Positions 1 through 7,959 of a DNA stretch of 64,000 nt are shown in pieces (the first letter of the stretch is position 1; every line of letters starts with the position of its first letter). The stretch lies in contig CAZTQN010000003.1 of assembly GCA_964615765.1 (NCBI GenBank), positions 145,501 to 209,500 on the forward strand, given 5' to 3'. A program made the translations under genes and the position numbers. Origin of the DNA: CAZTQN01 sp964615765 (GTDB lineage: Bacteria; Planctomycetota; Phycisphaerae; Phycisphaerales; UBA1924). The notes beneath the pieces were generated by a model. It saw only the letters and a program-made list of their open reading frames with translations, was not told the origin of the DNA and did not search any database.

Positions 1-96
1 TTGGGGGTGCCTTGATGGCGCGAAGGCGCGGTTGACCGCTTTTCCCAAGGGATTCGGGTTGGTGATCGCCCCCCGCGTGAACGGATTGATCGTTTC
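1..96. other. Window edge, no gene seen
   Basis: The first 96 bases hold no convincing coding region. They lie downstream of the minus-strand lipoprotein gene, and no clear hairpin-plus-T-tract terminator is visible. Confidence 0.5.
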
Positions 97-1194
97 TCAG
101 CGTTCCCGGAGCACGGCCGGCGACAATGCACGATCCAGCACGCGGATCGGGCCGGCGTCGAGCAGCGTGCGGGCGAGGCGGTCCATCGCGGCCCGTTCGC
201 GCACGGCGCGGATCTCATCGCGGAGTGCGGCGGTGCTGTTCTCCAAGGTCGGCGCGGCCGCGTCGGGCGCGATGGTCTGCTCGAAGCGCAACAAGACGTA
301 ACCCGATCGGGTGGCGCCGGAAGCGTCGGGCCAGGTCACGGCGACGGGCTCGCTCACCACTCCGGGTGAGAGCTCGGCGAGGCGGCGGCGGATGGCGACG
401 GGATAGGCCGGATCATCGACGCTGATGGGGCCGAAGAGGCCGCCTTGCGACGCGGTGGGATCGATCGACTCAGCGGCGGCGACGGCTTCGAAGGGCTGGG
501 TGAGCAGGCGCTCCTGGGCGCGGGCGGCGTCGACGGCGGTGGGGACCATGATGAGCCGGGCCAGGACGCGCGGGCCGTGCTTGATCGCGTGCGCGGTGCG
601 GAGGTCGTCGTCTGATGGTTCGAGGTCGGGCGGGGCGTCGGCGCGGACGAGGGCGCGGAGCATGGCGCTGCGCTCGAGGAGGGCGGCGAAGCGGACGGGG
701 CCCAAGCCGCGGCGGGCGCGGACCTGATCGAGCAGGAGCGCGGCGCGGTCGTCAGCGCTTGGGGTGTCGGCGGGAAAGATGGCGCGGGCGAAGGCGCGCT
801 GCTCGGCGTCGATGAGGTCGGGGGTGATGAGGATGCCGCGGGCGGCGATCTCGCGGCGGAGCAGACGCGTGAGCGCGGCTTCTTCGAGCGCGAGCGGGCC
901 GGCGAGTTCGAGCAGGGCGGGGCGGAGATCGTCGAGGGAGAGGGGCTCGCCGTCGATGAGAGCGACGGGCTCGTCCGGAGCGCGGGGGGTTGAGACGGGC
1001 GCGGGGGCGAGGCGTGCGACGGGGTCGAAACCGGGGTCGCGCTTCGGGGTACATGAGGCAAGAAGGATCGCCGCGGCCGCGAGCGATAGACCGAGCGTGG
1101 GCGAGATGGGGCGCGGGCGGCTAGCGTGACCGGGCGGGAAGCGTGGTTGCCGACGGGCCAGGCGTGGAGCGTGGACGAGCGGCTGGAAGAGCAT
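97..1194 (-). CDS. Parvulin-like (PpiC/SurA-type) lipoprotein
   Basis: 365-residue protein with a long N-terminus (about 34 residues), a hydrophobic stretch and a lipobox (LLASC), so it is predicted to be an envelope lipoprotein. The middle is a helical SurA-like segment. Around residues 215-310 it has a parvulin-type pattern, including a GGLFGPIS-like turn and a region resembling the LSPGVVSEPV motif of PpiC domains. The role is probably folding or quality control of exported proteins (inferred from the family). The ATG at 1194 is chosen because a TATCGT element lies 5 nt upstream, as for several other genes here. The start overlaps the divergent gene at 1193 by two bases. A start further inside, nearer the lipobox, cannot be excluded. 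Confidence 0.75.
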   Translation of the reverse strand: MLFQPLVHAPRLARRQPRFPPGHASRPRPISPTLGLSLAAAAILLASCTPKRDPGFDPVARLAPAPVSTPRAPDEPVALIDGEPLSLDDLRPALLELAGPLALEEAALTRLLRREIAARGILITPDLIDAEQRAFARAIFPADTPSADDRAALLLDQVRARRGLGPVRFAALLERSAMLRALVRADAPPDLEPSDDDLRTAHAIKHGPRVLARLIMVPTAVDAARAQERLLTQPFEAVAAAESIDPTASQGGLFGPISVDDPAYPVAIRRRLAELSPGVVSEPVAVTWPDASGATRSGYVLLRFEQTIAPDAAAPTLENSTAALRDEIRAVRERAAMDRLARTLLDAGPIRVLDRALSPAVLRER

Positions 1195-2176
1195 GATGCA
1201 CGATACACCGCCGCCTCTGCCAGATATGCCCACGCACGACGTGCCCCCCCCACTGCCCGGGACACGGAAGCGTGGGCCGTCGGACGTGTGCCCGTACTGC
1301 GGGGCGGTGATCGGCACGGCGGCGGAGTGCGGGACGTGCGGCGGGTTGACCGAGCCGCTGTCGAAGCAGGCGAGCCAGAACGCGATGGGCCCGTGGTTCG
1401 TGCGGAGCGCGGAGCAGCCGTTCTTGCCCGGATGCAGCCTGCGGACGCTGCGGCGGATGGCGGAGCGCGGGCGAGTGACGCGGGAGACGGTGGTGCGCGG
1501 GCCGAGCACGCGGCAGTTCTGGATGCGGGCCGAGCGCACGCCGGGGCTGGCGAATGTGCTCGGCGTGTGTCACGCGTGCGGGTCGGGCGCGAGCGCGGCG
1601 GACGCGGCGTGCGGCGCGTGCGGGGCGTCGTTCACGGTGGATGATGATCGCGATCGGCTGGGGCTGTCGCCGGTGCGGTGGGTGCCGGGGATGGGCGGGC
1701 CGGCGCCGGCGCCGACGGCTGGGCCGCCTTCGAGCCCGGAAGCCAATGTGCCGCTAAGCGTCGATCCTGTCGCGGACGGGTCGATGCGCGGGCGCGCGAT
1801 CGAGGTGCCGGTGCAGAGTGATGCGGGACCTGTGCCGCTGGCGGAGGAGGCGCTGGAGGAGCCGGCCGAGATCGCGCGGGCGCGGGCGGAGGCAAAGGCG
1901 CGGCGGCTGCTTGAGGCGGAGATGGAGGCGCGGCAGGCGCTGTTGGAACGGCGCGAGCGTGAGCGCGGGCGGCAGAAGGTGATCGTCGCCGGGGTTGTCG
2001 TGCTGGTGGTGTGCGCGATCGCGCTGGCGCTGGCGATGATTCCCAGCGGCGGGGGAGCGGGGGGCGTGGGTGGTGCGGGGGCCGCGGGTGCTGGCGGTGC
2101 GGCGGGGACCGGAGCCGGGGCAGGCACGGGGACGGGACCGAACCCTGCGCTGGGCCCGAATCCTGTGAATCCCTAG
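1193..2176 (+). CDS. Zinc-ribbon / GYF-like single-pass membrane protein
   Basis: 327-residue protein of unknown function. Residues about 28-46 hold a CPYCG...CGTCGG zinc ribbon. It is followed by a segment starting GPWFVRS that resembles the GYF_2 fold common in planctomycetal membrane proteins (arguments about filling a slot and rows of RMAERGRVT type). A second CHACG...CGACG ribbon lies near residues 125-145. Residues about 220-260 are charged and Glu/Arg/Ala-rich, probably a coiled coil, followed by one transmembrane helix (VIVAGVVVLVVCAIALAL) and a Gly-rich tail. It probably adopts a cytosolic-N, single-anchor topology. Two ATGs are adjacent (1193 and 1196); GGAAGAG just upstream suits the second better. 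It is divergently transcribed from the lipoprotein gene with overlapping starts. Confidence 0.7.
   Translation: MMHDTPPPLPDMPTHDVPPPLPGTRKRGPSDVCPYCGAVIGTAAECGTCGGLTEPLSKQASQNAMGPWFVRSAEQPFLPGCSLRTLRRMAERGRVTRETVVRGPSTRQFWMRAERTPGLANVLGVCHACGSGASAADAACGACGASFTVDDDRDRLGLSPVRWVPGMGGPAPAPTAGPPSSPEANVPLSVDPVADGSMRGRAIEVPVQSDAGPVPLAEEALEEPAEIARARAEAKARRLLEAEMEARQALLERRERERGRQKVIVAGVVVLVVCAIALALAMIPSGGGAGGVGGAGAAGAGGAAGTGAGAGTGTGPNPALGPNPVNP
1200..1205 (-). promoter_or_regulatory. -10-like TATCGT, leaderless start of lipoprotein gene
   Basis: On the minus strand TATCGT is followed by 5 nt and then the ATG of the parvulin-like gene, which would place the transcription start at or next to the start codon. 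It lies inside the first codons of the divergent zinc-ribbon gene. No good -35 is visible. Confidence 0.5.
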
Positions 2177-2233
2177 AATAATGGGATCCGCGGCGGGCGC
2201 GAGGGCTTTTCGCCGCGGGGTGAAGGACAAAGC

Positions 2234-3430
2234 ATGAGCACCGCTGCGCGACCGACCGTGACGCCGAGTTCGAACGCTGAGGCCGCCGTGGCGGGGGCGA
2301 TGGGGATGCGCTCGCCGCGGCTGGGGATGCCGTCTGGGCGTCGGTACAACTACTCGGCGGGGCCGGGGTGCATGCCGGAGGAGGTTCTGCAGCAGATCCA
2401 GGCGGACGTCTGGGACTGCCGCAACTCGGGCGTGGGGATTCTGGAGCACAGCCACCGGGCGAAGGTGTATGACGGGGTGCTGGCGGAAGCGCTGCAAGAC
2501 TGCCGCGATGTCGGGCAGATCCCGTCGGACTATGAGGTGATGTTCGTCACGGGCGGGTCGACGCAGCAGAACTGGCAGGTGCCGATGAACTTCATGCCCG
2601 GCGACAAGTCGGGCACGGCGGACTACTTCAACACGGGGTACTGGGCGGCGCGGTCGATCGAGGACGCGCGGCCGTTCGGCACGATTCACGAGGCGGCGGG
2701 GAGCAAGGCGGAGGGGTACACGTACATCCCCTCGCGCGGGCAGACGCGGTACTCGGCCAAGCCGGCGTACGTGCATTACACGAGCAACAACACGATCTAC
2801 GGGACGCAGCACCACGGGGACAACGTGCCGACGCCGCCCAGCGGTGTGCCGCTGGTGAGCGACATGTGCAGCGACATTTTCTCGCGCCCGTTTGACGTGC
2901 GGAAGCACGCGCTGGTGTACGCGAGCGCGCAGAAGAACCTCGGGCCGGCCGGCGTGACGGTGGTGATCGCGAGCAAGGCGTTCATCGCGAGCGGGCGGAC
3001 GGACATTCCGCGGATGCTGCAGTACCGGACGTTCGCGGCGGAGGAATCGCGCCCGAACACGCCGCCGGTGTTCCCGATCTACTGCGTCGGGCTGATGATG
3101 AAGTGGATCAAGGGCAAGGGGGGCACGGTGTACTTCGAGCGGTACAACGCGGAGAAGGCGAAGGTTGTGTACGACGTGCTGGACCAGTCGAAGTTCTACA
3201 CGGGGCACGCGCGGGCGGACAGCCGCTCGCTGATGAACGTGACGTTCCGGTGCCCGACGCCGGCGCTGGATGATCTCTTCTGCAAGGAAGCGGACGAGGC
3301 GGGGCTGGACGCGCTGAAGGGGCACCGCGCGACGGGCGGGATGCGTGCGAGCCTGTACAACGCGATGCCGATTGAGGGCGCGCGGGTGCTGGCGCAGTTC
3401 ATGCGGGAGTTTGAGCGGACGCGAGGGTGA
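2234..3430 (+). CDS. serC: Phosphoserine aminotransferase
   Basis: 398-residue PLP-dependent class V aminotransferase converting 3-phosphohydroxypyruvate and glutamate to phosphoserine in serine biosynthesis; SerC also acts in PLP synthesis in some bacteria. Visible motifs are YNYSAGPGCMPEEVL at the start of the fold, GILEHSHR (family form MEISHR), FVTGGSTQQN for the phosphate-binding loop, and SAQKNLGPAG containing the PLP lysine. There is an N-terminal extension of about 35 residues; the start is supported by GAAGGAC upstream. The neighbouring gene downstream is convergent. Confidence 0.93.
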   Translation: MSTAARPTVTPSSNAEAAVAGAMGMRSPRLGMPSGRRYNYSAGPGCMPEEVLQQIQADVWDCRNSGVGILEHSHRAKVYDGVLAEALQDCRDVGQIPSDYEVMFVTGGSTQQNWQVPMNFMPGDKSGTADYFNTGYWAARSIEDARPFGTIHEAAGSKAEGYTYIPSRGQTRYSAKPAYVHYTSNNTIYGTQHHGDNVPTPPSGVPLVSDMCSDIFSRPFDVRKHALVYASAQKNLGPAGVTVVIASKAFIASGRTDIPRMLQYRTFAAEESRPNTPPVFPIYCVGLMMKWIKGKGGTVYFERYNAEKAKVVYDVLDQSKFYTGHARADSRSLMNVTFRCPTPALDDLFCKEADEAGLDALKGHRATGGMRASLYNAMPIEGARVLAQFMREFERTRG

Positions 3431-3454
3431 TGGAGCGGGCGCAGGACGCCGCGG

Positions 3455-3736
3455 TCAGCTCGTCTGCGTCGTGCTGACGAGTTCACCCAGTACGACGGCG
3501 TACTTGAGGTTGCCGGCGGCCGCGTCGACGGTCGGGAGCAGTTCTTCGTCGAGGCTGGCGAGCAGGTCGGGGATCTGTTCCTCGCTCCAGCCGGCGGCCT
3601 TGTCGAGGACGATGGTGGCGTCGATCCCGCCGGAGCGGAGATAGTGCAGGTCGGCGCGGGCGACTTCGCGGCCGTCGCGGACGGCGAGGAAGCGTTCGGA
3701 CGTGGTAGTTCGGACCGTTCTCTTCCAGCGCAGCAC
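3455..3736 (-). CDS. Small conserved-looking hypothetical protein
   Basis: 93 residues, GTG start with a GGAGG ribosome site 11 nt upstream, and a TACAGT element further upstream. No family recognised. The protein is soluble, mixed alpha/beta in appearance, without Cys or a signal peptide. It lies between serC and the phosphatase gene, with no obvious functional link. Coding support comes from the ribosome site and the normal residue composition. Confidence 0.6.
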   Translation of the reverse strand: MLRWKRTVRTTTSERFLAVRDGREVARADLHYLRSGGIDATIVLDKAAGWSEEQIPDLLASLDEELLPTVDAAAGNLKYAVVLGELVSTTQTS

Positions 3737-3795
3737 CGGGGCACCTCCGGCGGCACTGTATCAGAATCGGGGCGGGCGGGTCGAGTTTTTCCGGC

Positions 3796-5091
3796 TTAGC
3801 CGCGGCAGCGGAGGACGACCAGCGTGCGATCGTCGCCTGGGGGCGCCCCGGCGGTGAAGTCGTGGACGGCGTCGTTGACGGCGCGGACGATGTCGTCGAC
3901 GGGGCGGTCGGCCGCGGCGATGAGGCAGGCGTCGAGACGGTCGGTGCCGAAGAGTTCGCGGCGGCCGGCCTGGGTTGGGGGGGCCATGGCTTCGGTGATG
4001 CCGTCGGTGTAGAGGACCAAGACGTCGCCCGGGAGGAGGCGGAGGGTGTCGTCGGAGAAGGCCCCGTCGGGGAGAACGCCGAGCGGGGGCCCGCCCCGGC
4101 CGTCGACGGAGAGCACGCGCCCGTCGCGGACCAGCCTCGGTGGGTTGTGGCCGGCGACGGCGTAGGTGAAGGTGCAGGTGGCGGGGTCGAGCTCGGCGTA
4201 GAAGGCGGTGACGAACGCGCCCGAGCCGGTGTAGGAGCGGCCCAGGTGGTGGTTCAGGTGGGCCAGGATCTCGCGCGGGGGCTTCGGGTCGCCGGGACGG
4301 GTGTGCGCGATGGCGTGCGTGACGGCCATGAGGACCGCGGCGGGGGTGCCGTGGCCCGAGACGTCCGCGATGAGCACGCCCCAGGCGCCGTCGGTGAAGG
4401 GGAAGAAGTCGTAGTAGTCGCCCCCGGCCTGGGCGCTGGTCTGGTAGTGCGTCGCGATCTCGAACCCGCGGATCTTGGGCGGGGCGGGGGGAAGGAGGGA
4501 GCGCTGGATATCGCCGACGATCTTGAGTTCGCGCTCGAGGCGGCTCATGGCGTCTGTGAGTTGGTTTTTGAGGACGAGGTTCTGTGTGCCGCGGCCGAAG
4601 AGGCTGGCCTGCCAGTGCATCATCGGCACCCACTCGGGGTGGAAGTCGTCGAGAGAGTCGTAGAGGGTGATGCCGACGTTCAGGCCGGCGCCCTGGTCGT
4701 AGTTGGGGAGGGCGACGAGGGCGGCGAAGCCCTCGAGGTAGAAGTAGGCGGGATCGTCCTTGGCGAGGCGCTGGGGGAGGTTGTCGATGACGACGGGGGC
4801 GTCGGCGTAGGCGATCTCGCCGAGCAGCCCGCCGCGGAGGCGCGGGAGGCGGTCGCGCTCGAGCCAGGGGTTGGGATGTTCGGTGAAGCGGGAGGAGCGG
4901 GTGATGAGGAAATCGGGAGCGGTGACGCCGCGGCGGGAAAGGGCGAGCCAGTTCTTGATCGGGAGCAGTTCTTTAATGCCGGCCCAGTAGGCGCTGACCA
5001 TGTCCTCAGGGTCGGAGATGTCGGAGACGGACCGCATGACGCGGTCGATGACGGCGAGTTCGTCGGTCCAGTGGCGTTTGCCGAGAGGCAT
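3796..5091 (-). CDS. GAF-PP2C (RsbU/SpoIIE-type) serine phosphatase
   Basis: 431 residues. Residues about 15-175 look like a GAF sensor domain. A coiled linker ending DIQRSLLPP (about 195-205), typical of RsbU-type proteins, leads to a PP2C-like SpoIIE domain. Metal-binding landmarks are AGGDYYDFF (about 230), ADVSGHG (about 247), AGHNPP (about 320) and LYTDGITEA (about 365). Such enzymes dephosphorylate anti-sigma-factor antagonists in partner-switching stress pathways. No antagonist or kinase gene is adjacent, so the target is unknown. Confidence 0.88.
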   Translation of the reverse strand: MPLGKRHWTDELAVIDRVMRSVSDISDPEDMVSAYWAGIKELLPIKNWLALSRRGVTAPDFLITRSSRFTEHPNPWLERDRLPRLRGGLLGEIAYADAPVVIDNLPQRLAKDDPAYFYLEGFAALVALPNYDQGAGLNVGITLYDSLDDFHPEWVPMMHWQASLFGRGTQNLVLKNQLTDAMSRLERELKIVGDIQRSLLPPAPPKIRGFEIATHYQTSAQAGGDYYDFFPFTDGAWGVLIADVSGHGTPAAVLMAVTHAIAHTRPGDPKPPREILAHLNHHLGRSYTGSGAFVTAFYAELDPATCTFTYAVAGHNPPRLVRDGRVLSVDGRGGPPLGVLPDGAFSDDTLRLLPGDVLVLYTDGITEAMAPPTQAGRRELFGTDRLDACLIAAADRPVDDIVRAVNDAVHDFTAGAPPGDDRTLVVLRCRG

Positions 5092-5096
5092 GACGG

Positions 5097-5102
5097 ACGG
5101 TA
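5097..5102 (-). promoter_or_regulatory. -10-like TACCGT, leaderless start of phosphatase gene
   Basis: On the minus strand TACCGT lies exactly 5 nt before the ATG at 5091, and there is no ribosome-binding site. This predicts a leaderless transcript. Confidence 0.5.
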
Positions 5103-5240
5103 GGTCGACCGTGCGTCATGCTTGAACGGTGGTGTGAACGAACTGAATGGTTACCGCAAGCGGTCTGTCTGAGTGATGACGGCGGCGGAACCGCACCGGG
5201 CGCACCCGCCCGGCGCCCGGCTCGGCGTGAGCGCTCGAAC

Positions 5241-5267
5241 AAGAAAAAGGGCCGCGTGTGCGGCCCT
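5241..5267 (-). terminator. Intrinsic terminator of the GAPDH gene
   Basis: Perfect 8-bp stem (AGGGCCGC / GCGGCCCT) with a 4-nt loop. Read on the minus strand it is followed by TTTTCTT. It lies 47 bp past the stop codon of the GAPDH gene. Confidence 0.85.
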
Positions 5268-5313
5268 CGGTGCTGATGGGGTTGTGATGGACGAAGCCTG
5301 AGAGGCGGGCGGG

Positions 5314-6354
5314 TTACTTGACGCCGTCCTTCTCGGCCATGAGCTTGAACATGTCGACGCAGCGGGCGGCGTAGCCGGCTTCGTTGTCGTACCAGGAGAC
5401 GATCTTGAAGAAGCGATCGTTGAGCTGGATGCCGGCCTTGGCGTCGAAGATGGACGAGCGGCGGTCGCCGATGAAGTCGCTGGAGACGACTTCCTCGTCG
5501 GTGTAGCCGAGCACGCCCTTCATGGGGCCTTCGCTCCACTTCTTCATGGCCTGGCAGATAGCTTCGTAGGAGGTGGGCTTGGCGGTGCGGAAGGTGAGGT
5601 CGACGCTGGAGACGTCGGCGGTGGGGACGCGGAAGGCCATGCCGGTGAGCTTGCCCTTGAGGGCGGGGATGGCGAGGGCGACGGCCTTGGCGGCGCCGGT
5701 GCTGGACGGGATGATGTTCATGTAGGCGTTGCGCCCGCCGCGCCAGTCTTTCTTGGACGGGCCGTCCTGCGTGGGCTGCGTCGCGGTGACGGCGTGGATG
5801 GTGGTCATGAGGCCTTCTTCGAGGCCGAACTCGTCGTTGATGACCTTGGAGATGGGGGCGAGGCAGTTGGTGGTGCAGGAGGCGTTGGAGATGACGGTGT
5901 GCTTGGCGGGGTCGTAGCCGTTGCAGTTGACCTTGTGGACGAAGGTCGGGACCTGGGCGGGCTCGCTCTTAGTGGGGGCGGAGATCATGACGCGCTTGGC
6001 GCCGCCGCCGTTGATGTGGAGGCTGGCCTTTTCGAAGTCGGTGAACAGGCCGGTGGATTCGAGGACGTAGTGAGCGCCGAGGTCCTTCCAGGGGAGCTTG
6101 GCGGGGTCCTTCTCGGCGAGGGTCTTGGTGGTCTTGCCGTTGACGGTGAAGGAGGTCTCGGTGCTTTCGACGTGGGCCGGTTCGCCGCGGAGCATGAACT
6201 GGCGGTGCATCGAGTCATATTTGAGGAGGTAGGCGAGGTTGTCGGCGGGGACGAGGTCGTTGATGGCGACGATCTCGATGCCCTGTTCGGAACACATGCG
6301 ATAGACCAGGCGACCGATGCGACCGAAGCCGTTGATGCCGATGCGGAGGGGCAT
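5314..6354 (-). CDS. gap: Type I glyceraldehyde-3-phosphate dehydrogenase
   Basis: 346-residue glycolytic enzyme oxidising glyceraldehyde-3-phosphate with NAD(P) and phosphate. The Rossmann motif INGFGRIGRLV is at the N-terminus, the catalytic cysteine sits in SNASCTTNCLAP, and the HAVTATQPTQDG region follows with the active-site His. WYDNEAGYA near the C-terminus is also typical. The start at 6354 is supported by GAGAAGGA upstream and by the position of the nucleotide-binding motif. It is followed by a strong intrinsic terminator and preceded by a 260-bp AT-richer gap likely to hold its promoter, so it is probably monocistronic. Confidence 0.96.
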   Translation of the reverse strand: MPLRIGINGFGRIGRLVYRMCSEQGIEIVAINDLVPADNLAYLLKYDSMHRQFMLRGEPAHVESTETSFTVNGKTTKTLAEKDPAKLPWKDLGAHYVLESTGLFTDFEKASLHINGGGAKRVMISAPTKSEPAQVPTFVHKVNCNGYDPAKHTVISNASCTTNCLAPISKVINDEFGLEEGLMTTIHAVTATQPTQDGPSKKDWRGGRNAYMNIIPSSTGAAKAVALAIPALKGKLTGMAFRVPTADVSSVDLTFRTAKPTSYEAICQAMKKWSEGPMKGVLGYTDEEVVSSDFIGDRRSSIFDAKAGIQLNDRFFKIVSWYDNEAGYAARCVDMFKLMAEKDGVK

Positions 6355-6615
6355 GTGCGCGTCCTTCTCTGAGCCCGGAAAAGCCCGTGGAACACGGGCG
6401 GCCCGGGGGGGTGCGTGTGTATGTCCCACTCTATGGCGAATGGAATACAAACCGCGCGTTCTCGATACCGAACTCAGAGAGCGCGGAGGGGTGGGAGGAA
6501 CTCGGAGGGAACCGGACACGGAGCGGGTGCGGGGTTTTTGCTGACCGCTGCGCGGCGGATGGACGCGGCGGCAGCACACCTCAGCCCCCCACTTTCACAC
6601 ACCCGGTCGTCGGCG

Positions 6616-7077
6616 TTACGCCTTGGCGGCGCGGTCGCGGGAGTCGAGGATGAGCGTGACGGGGCCGTCGTTGGTCAGGTCGACGTGCATGTGGGCCCGG
6701 AAGACGCCGGTGGTGACGGCGGGATAGATGGCCCGGGTGAGTTCGACCAGCCGGGTGAAGGCGGGTTCGCTGAGGTCGGGCTTCATGGCGCGGTCGAAGC
6801 TGGGGCGGCGGCCGCGGGCGGCGTCGCCGGCGAGCGTGAAGTTCGGCACCAGCAGCATCGTGCCCGCGATATCGATCAGGCTGCGGTTCATCTTGCCCTG
6901 GTCGTCGGGGAAGATGCGCAGGTTGGGGAGTTTGTCGGCGGTCCAGGCGAGGTCGGCGTCGGTGTCGGTAGCTTCGATGCCGACGAGCACGACCAGGCCG
7001 GGGCCGGGCACCTCGGCGCGGAGGACGCCGTCGACTTCGAGGCGGGCCCGGGCGACGCGCTGCACGACGGACTTCAC
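6616..7077 (-). CDS. dtd: D-aminoacyl-tRNA deacylase
   Basis: 153 residues, full length for DTD, which hydrolyses D-amino acids from mischarged tRNA. Landmarks are VVQRVARARLEVDG at the N-terminus, LRIFPDDQGKMN, GRRPSF, and the C-terminal NDGPVT motif that forms the cis-Pro chiral filter. The usual SQFTL motif reads PNFTL here, a change in a normally well-conserved active-site strand. The GTG start has AGGAGA upstream. The gene is divergent from the methyltransferase gene, whose start is about 35-70 bp away. Confidence 0.88.
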   Translation of the reverse strand: MKSVVQRVARARLEVDGVLRAEVPGPGLVVLVGIEATDTDADLAWTADKLPNLRIFPDDQGKMNRSLIDIAGTMLLVPNFTLAGDAARGRRPSFDRAMKPDLSEPAFTRLVELTRAIYPAVTTGVFRAHMHVDLTNDGPVTLILDSRDRAAKA

Positions 7078-7145
7078 GCGGGAAATCTCCTGCCCGCGGC
7101 GCGGGGAGGACGATGCTACCGCGCGCGGCGAGAGGCGTCGCCGCG

Positions 7146-7877
7146 ATGGAGAACGCGCCCGTGCCCGTGAGCCCGACGCTGGATATCACAACGCTGAAGG
7201 ACGTGGCCCGGACGCTGCGCACGGTGCGTGAAGAGGCGTACGCGACGGGCTCGCTGCCGGACGATCGCGGCGGCCTGCGCCCCCTGTGGCCCGTCGGGCT
7301 GACGAAGGACCGGGGCGAGGCGCTCGGGGCGATGGCGCGGCGTGCGGGGGCGAAGCGGGTGCTGGAGATCGGGCTGGGGCTCGGGCTGTCGACGTCGTTC
7401 CTGCTGGAAGCCGCGGCGCTGAATGTGGCGGAGTCCGGCGGCGAGGACGCGGACGGCGTGCTGGTCACCAGCATCGACCCGGGCGCGGAGACGATCAGCG
7501 GGAACGCGGGGCTGCGGCTGATCGAGCGGAGCGGGGCCGGGCGTGTGCACCGGCTGATTAACGAGGCGAGCCAGATCGCCATGCCGCGGCTCGTCAGCGC
7601 GGAGGCACGGTTTGACCTGGTGTTCGTCGACGGCGATCACCGCTTCGACGGGACGTTCGTGGACGTGTATTACGCGCTGCGGCTGGCGCCGGGCGGGCTG
7701 GTGGTGCTGGACGACGCGTGGATGCCCGCCGTCACCAAGGCGAGCCGGTTCTTTGTCGACAACGGGCTGTGCGAACGGGAAGCGGTGTTCGAATCGGGCG
7801 GGAAGCACCGGCTGCACGCGCTGCGCGTGCGCGCGGGGCACGGCGAGCGGGCGTGGGATCACTTCGTCGACTTCTGA
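7146..7877 (+). CDS. SAM-dependent O-methyltransferase-like protein
   Basis: 243 residues. The class I methyltransferase motif I is VLEIGLGLGLST, followed by a Cys-less substrate region, an acidic VTSIDPGAE strand, and FDLVFVDGDHRFDGTFVDV, characteristic of the methyltransferase_24 / O-methyltransferase group. GGLVVLDDAWMP follows. The substrate is not predictable. A second in-frame ATG at 7113, with GGGAGGA only 3 nt away, would add 11 residues; 7146 with GAGAGG at about 10 nt is preferred but uncertain. Confidence 0.75.
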   Translation: MENAPVPVSPTLDITTLKDVARTLRTVREEAYATGSLPDDRGGLRPLWPVGLTKDRGEALGAMARRAGAKRVLEIGLGLGLSTSFLLEAAALNVAESGGEDADGVLVTSIDPGAETISGNAGLRLIERSGAGRVHRLINEASQIAMPRLVSAEARFDLVFVDGDHRFDGTFVDVYYALRLAPGGLVVLDDAWMPAVTKASRFFVDNGLCEREAVFESGGKHRLHALRVRAGHGERAWDHFVDF

Positions 7878-7948
7878 ATCCGCCGATGTCGGACGGTTTT
7901 TTATCAAAACGACCCGTGGGTGGGAGCGCGTGTCCGGAGGCGGCGGGG

Positions 7949-7954
7949 TACTGT
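7949..7954 (+). promoter_or_regulatory. -10-like TACTGT, leaderless start of desaturase gene
   Basis: TACTGT ends 5 nt before the ATG at 7960. A GGAGG lies about 20 nt from the start, too far to serve as a normal ribosome site for this ATG. Confidence 0.45.
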
Positions 7955-7959
7955 TCCGC

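Noticed and set aside
3862..5103. Long open frame opposite the PP2C phosphatase gene, plus similar frames at 19632-22103(-), 24920-26449(+), 60562-62445(-)
   Set aside because: Each lies fully antisense to a gene with clear domains. Composition is biased to Val/Gly/Asp/Arg or Arg/His/Pro, as expected for mirror frames in GC-rich DNA.
7612..7959. N-terminal extension of the desaturase to 7612
   Set aside because: It overlaps the methyltransferase gene in another frame and lacks similarity to desaturases.
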